Source: Phylloscopus collybita
Taxonomy: Eukaryota; Chordata; Aves; Passeriformes; Phylloscopidae
Assembly (NCBI GenBank): GCA_027886175.1
Contig: JAJNNQ010000137.1
Span: 3,166,001-3,230,000, forward strand
DNA: 64,000 bases
Direction of reading: 5' to 3'
The notes under the pieces are model-generated. The model was given only the letters and a program-made list of their open reading frames with translations. It searched no databases and had not been told where the DNA came from. Below are positions 60,823 to 64,000 of the stretch, piece by piece. The position numbers were made by a program, and so were the translations under genes. Positions within the stretch are counted from its first letter, which is position 1. Each line of letters begins with the position of its first letter.

Positions 60823-60975
60823 TCACTAAGCTTGGAAAAGCTCTCTAAGTTCAACCATTAATAGTGCCAGATCCATCACATCTATGCACCTTTTGAATAC
60901 CTCCAGGGATGCTGTCTCCACTGCTTCCCTGGACAGCCTGCTCCAGTGCTGCTGAGTGCCTGACTTCACCTCCCA
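60821..60975 (-). mobile_element. CR1 LINE 3' end with a grown tail
   Basis: 'aatcactaagcttggaaaag', 'tctctaagttcaaccattaa', 'tgaatacctccagggatgct' and 'ctggacagcctgctccagtg' form a diverged reverse-complement CR1 end (CR1-X/Y type). Its AATCAC terminus is fused to the GAGAA array. Confidence 0.82.
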
Positions 60976-62502
60976 CCTCTCTGCCATTGCACCTGGAGCT
61001 CCATCTCTTACTGGAATTGAGCACAGCAGTTACAGGGATGCTGAGTAAGTGTAACCCTGAGCCATTCCCATGCCCTGACATTTAACCCCTCTCACTGATT
61101 CCCTTATCCCAAGCCTGATGCTTATCCACAGTGTCCCAGACTCCTTTCTGTGCCCTTGGGATGTGCTGGGTGTGTTTGTTACCTCCGCCCTGCCCTGACC
61201 ACCCACAGTCCTGCACAGCTTGGCTCTTCCTGAGAGCAACGTGGTTGCTTTCATCATGAACCACATGAAGGCTGCACTGACTGACAAGCCTGAGTCTGCT
61301 TTTCCCTTCTGACACAACTTGTGCCCCAGAGAACAGAGCACATCCCTTAGAGAGCTGCCCCATATTGACTCCAGGCTCTCTCAGCTGATGCCAGCAGCAG
61401 TGAAGGCTACTGGGGAGGAAACTGCATTGTCTCAATTCACTCCCCCCTTGCTTTTCTGCAGCGTGAGGACAAGGGAAAGAAATCAGCTGGCTTAGCAAGG
61501 GGCTGCACCCTGGAGCAGGTCACGTTGACACCCCTGGTGTAATCTCAGTGTTGTGCTCACAGGGGATGCTTTGCTGCTCGTGCTCAGTGAAGTCATTGCA
61601 GGGCAATAAATGCAACGCTAGGATGACCCCGCTTTGCTCTGCTCTCTTCCCTCCCATGCATAATGAAAGGAAGGGAAAGGGAAGGAAGAATATCCTTTGC
61701 TCTTGTGCTCTGGCAGAGAGGGCTCACCTGAAGGACTGCCAGCCAGCCATGGAATTTTCATCTGAGCTTCCCAGATAAAATCTCCTGTTTCAGGGACTGT
61801 ATTTACTCGGCGTGTTTAATGTGACAATGAAAGCTCCACACACCCCAGTCTTTTAAATAATAATAAGAATCCCCTCAACAATGAAAAATCTCACAGGCAG
61901 CCTAATAAGTGGAAAGTTAATAAAGTTAATAAGTGTCAAAACTAGAAGATAAAATTCTAACCAGTAAAGCAGAAAGGGGGCATTCCTATTTCTTACAAAT
62001 GAAAGAGCAAAAAAAAATTGTTCTGCTGTTTTGCATTCACCTGTAATGCTAAATACTTCCATTCAAGTTCTCCTTGCCCACCTTCCTTTGGGCAGAGTGC
62101 CCTCAAAGGGGAACACTGCTTTGTGCATACAGGATTTGGACCAATTTCAAGACATTTTGTTTCAAGAGTACCTTTGCACCCAAGCAGGTGTCTGGCAGCT
62201 TTTTTTCAGTGAAGTGAAAAACTTTTGCTGAAGAGAAGGAGAGAAAGAAAGGAAGAGCAAAAGGGGAGAAGGGAAACAAAAGGGCAGAGCCTTTGTTTTG
62301 GAGGTGCCTTCATGGGGTTTTCCAGGCAGGTGGGAACCTGAAGAGACATAGCTGATCTGAGCTGATGAGCTCCATGGAGGCTGTGGAAGGTTGTACTTGG
62401 TGCAATCATGTCACAGCTGCACAGCCTCAGATTTGGAGCTGAAGAAGAGGCAGAGTTGAGAGAAGCTGTGAGAAAACACCAGAGCTGTATGTGGGGTCCC
62501 AT
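60976..62502. other. noncoding stretch, no gene seen
   Basis: Unique-looking sequence. Minus frames of 103 and 138 codons near 61030-61500 overlap each other and show no domain. About 61850-61960 is AT-rich with ATTA and TTAAT cores. Confidence 0.55.
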
Positions 62503-62755
62503 CATAGAATCACAGAGTCACAGAGTGGTTTGGATTGGAAGGGACCTTGAAGACCATCCAGTTCCATCCCCACTGCCACAGACAGGGATGAGAAACTAGA
62601 CCAGGTTTCTCACCCTGAACTTGAAAATCTCCAGGAATGGGGCATCCACAGCTTCTCTGGGCAACCTGTTCTCTCATGGCAGAGAATTTCTTTCCTCTTT
62701 AGTAATTCTTTGGTAAAGGATTATCCTTTACCATCAGCTCTGCCTCAAGTGTGGA
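62503..62755 (-). mobile_element. CR1 LINE 3' end with intact terminal repeat
   Basis: 'atagaatcacagagtcacag' gives three terminal repeat units, then 'gtttggattggaagggacct', 'tcaccctgaacttgaaaatc', 'ggcatccacagcttctctgg' and 'gggcaacctgttctctcatg'. It then diverges with small deletions towards 62755. Reverse-complement orientation. Confidence 0.93.
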
Positions 62756-63415
62756 CAAGCCCAGGGACTCACTTTTCCTGCAAAAGTATTAAGGACAGGA
62801 ATAAATGCCCAAATAATTTGTTCAGAAATGCCAGGCTGATGAGGGACAGAGAACTTTGGGACTCCTGAGTTGAGTTATCCAGCAGCAGTCTAAGGAGACA
62901 GGGAAATGCTTGTCAGAAAAATGCAAAATAAGACCCAAAGTCATACTCTCCATGCACCCTGAATTAATGCTTGCAAGTAACAGTTCATAATCCTTCTGGG
63001 AGTCCCCTATTAAAAGCAAAGCATTTGAGGCTGGCTAACAAACTGATCACAGGCTGCATTATTGATTGTGCTATTAAGGTCTTCGTTTGAGCCATTTAGC
63101 AGGGTTAATGAAGTGGTCGAATGCTTCCCTCCAGCACAAGCACCACTGTGTTTCCTTCCAGCTCCATTTTCAGGGTTCAGGCCAGCTCACATTGAACCCA
63201 AGAGGGACCAGGCTGCTGCCTGTTGTTGGAATAGGTTGGCTGCAGTGGAAAGTAAGCCTGTGGATGAGATATTAGCAGGGCATCAGCCAGGGAAGAGTAT
63301 AGGAAGGTTACCATGTGCCAGTTCATTATACAAGAATTTACTTATGAAGTCAGAGGCTGTAAATGTGAGTGTATTTAACTCCACATCCTCCAGTCAGATA
63401 AGGAGCTGATTTGGT
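62756..63415. other. noncoding stretch, no gene seen
   Basis: Unique-looking sequence with a 115-codon plus frame (63062-63409) that shows no known domain. Confidence 0.55.
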
Positions 63416-63456
63416 TTAGGGTTAGGGTTAGAGTTAGGATTAGAGTTAGGGTTAGG
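63416..63456 (+). repeat. interstitial telomeric repeat, 7 units
   Basis: Units TTAGGG, TTAGGG, TTAGAG, TTAGGA, TTAGAG, TTAGGG, TTAGG: 41 bp of vertebrate telomere motif, three units perfect and three with one substitution each, the last unit one base short. It is embedded in unique sequence. Confidence 0.93.
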
Positions 63457-64000
63457 TGTTTTTCTCCCCTGCACTACCACCTTCAAGAGATAAGAATCAT
63501 TTGTCTCAGTTACACCAGGAAATCAAACCTCACCTGGACCCCCACCCAAAACAGCAAGATCAAACAGCACCAACATAATCTCCAGATTTTTTGTCTTTTT
63601 TTTTTTTTTTTTTTTCAGCTTTGAAATAATTTAAAATCCTTCTCAGCACTGTAGGCAAACAGGAGGTTTGCTGTTTGGAGAATGAGGGCAGAATAAGTTA
63701 TACCAGGCTGGTCTGGAAGTTGGAATATTCCTCTTTTCTCAGCTGCTTTCACTGTGCCCACTCCCTGTGCTCAGGTCCCTCCTGTGTCCCCACAAGGTGA
63801 CACACACCCCACCAACAGGTAACTCTGCACCCCTGGAGTGTCACAGGCAGGGCTTTGGGTCCAACTCCAGCTGCCTCCTGAATCCAAGAGCTGGCTCTGG
63901 CTCCCCTTCTCCACAGAATGTGACTGTGAGACAGTTTCAGAGTGAGAAATCAGCACAGTCTGGTTTGTGCTTTGCTGCCTTTGAACTTCTGTTATTTTTC
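63457..64000. other. noncoding stretch to window end
   Basis: Contains a T20 run near 63597-63615 and otherwise unique-looking sequence. No gene is supported. Confidence 0.6.

Noticed and set aside
60473..60854. Leu/Phe/Ser and Arg/Glu/Lys repeat ORFs
   Set aside because: Direct translations of the GAGAA array on both strands.
63416..63456. Chromosome end
   Set aside because: Only seven degenerate units, flanked on both sides by unique sequence, so it is interstitial and not a telomere.

Overview
This 64 kb window reads as a piece of a bird chromosome, most likely a songbird (passerine). It is AT-leaning vertebrate DNA with no bacterial gene density. Its interspersed repeats are almost all CR1 LINE 3' ends, plus endogenous retrovirus (ERV) LTRs of types familiar from avian, especially passerine, genomes. 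I see no Alu-, B1- or L1-like sequence. Family recognition is from memory of avian repeats, not from a search.

I found no protein-coding exon, tRNA, rRNA or other classical RNA gene that I can defend. The open frames are short. The longest run through low-complexity DNA (a 19-bp minisatellite at 4971-5288, A/C-only tracts, TTTC and GAGAA arrays) or through CR1 remnants. The window is best read as intergenic DNA or the inside of a very large intron.

Layout. 1-4.5 kb: plain noncoding DNA with two plus-strand CR1 tails. 4.6-6.7 kb: a long CpG-rich LTR (4599-6575) with 8-bp inverted ends, a poly-A signal, an internal G-rich minisatellite and a (TTA)22 array. It is followed by a primer-binding site matching the 3' end of tRNA-Val and a stub of leader, so this is a 5' LTR of a truncated provirus. 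6.7-15 kb: noncoding DNA with an AT-rich block and a pair of adjacent hairpins. 15-18.1 kb: two unusual A/C-only tracts, then a CR1 whose tail has grown into a 150-bp pentamer array. 18-48 kb: mostly unique noncoding DNA with AT-rich blocks that look like conserved noncoding elements (about 23.6, 31.9, 42.2, 45 kb). 48.7-53.1 kb: a T56 run, AT dinucleotides, long CCTT and TTTC arrays, and an ERVL-like LTR fragment inserted at a CR1. 53.9-55.4 kb: another CNE-like block holding a near-perfect RFX X-box. 57.2-58.3 kb: a complete solo LTR with a 5-bp target duplication inserted at or just beside a CR1. 59.7-62.8 kb: three minus-strand CR1s, one continuous with a 43-unit GAGAA array. 63.4 kb: a degenerate interstitial telomeric repeat.

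No genes act together here. The biology is repeat and ERV history plus possible distal regulatory DNA. I did not find convincing evidence of an undescribed multi-gene system. The most informative items are the Val-tRNA-primed ERV with its G-quadruplex-prone LTR minisatellite, the CR1-tail pentamer arrays, the paired A/C tracts and the X-box.
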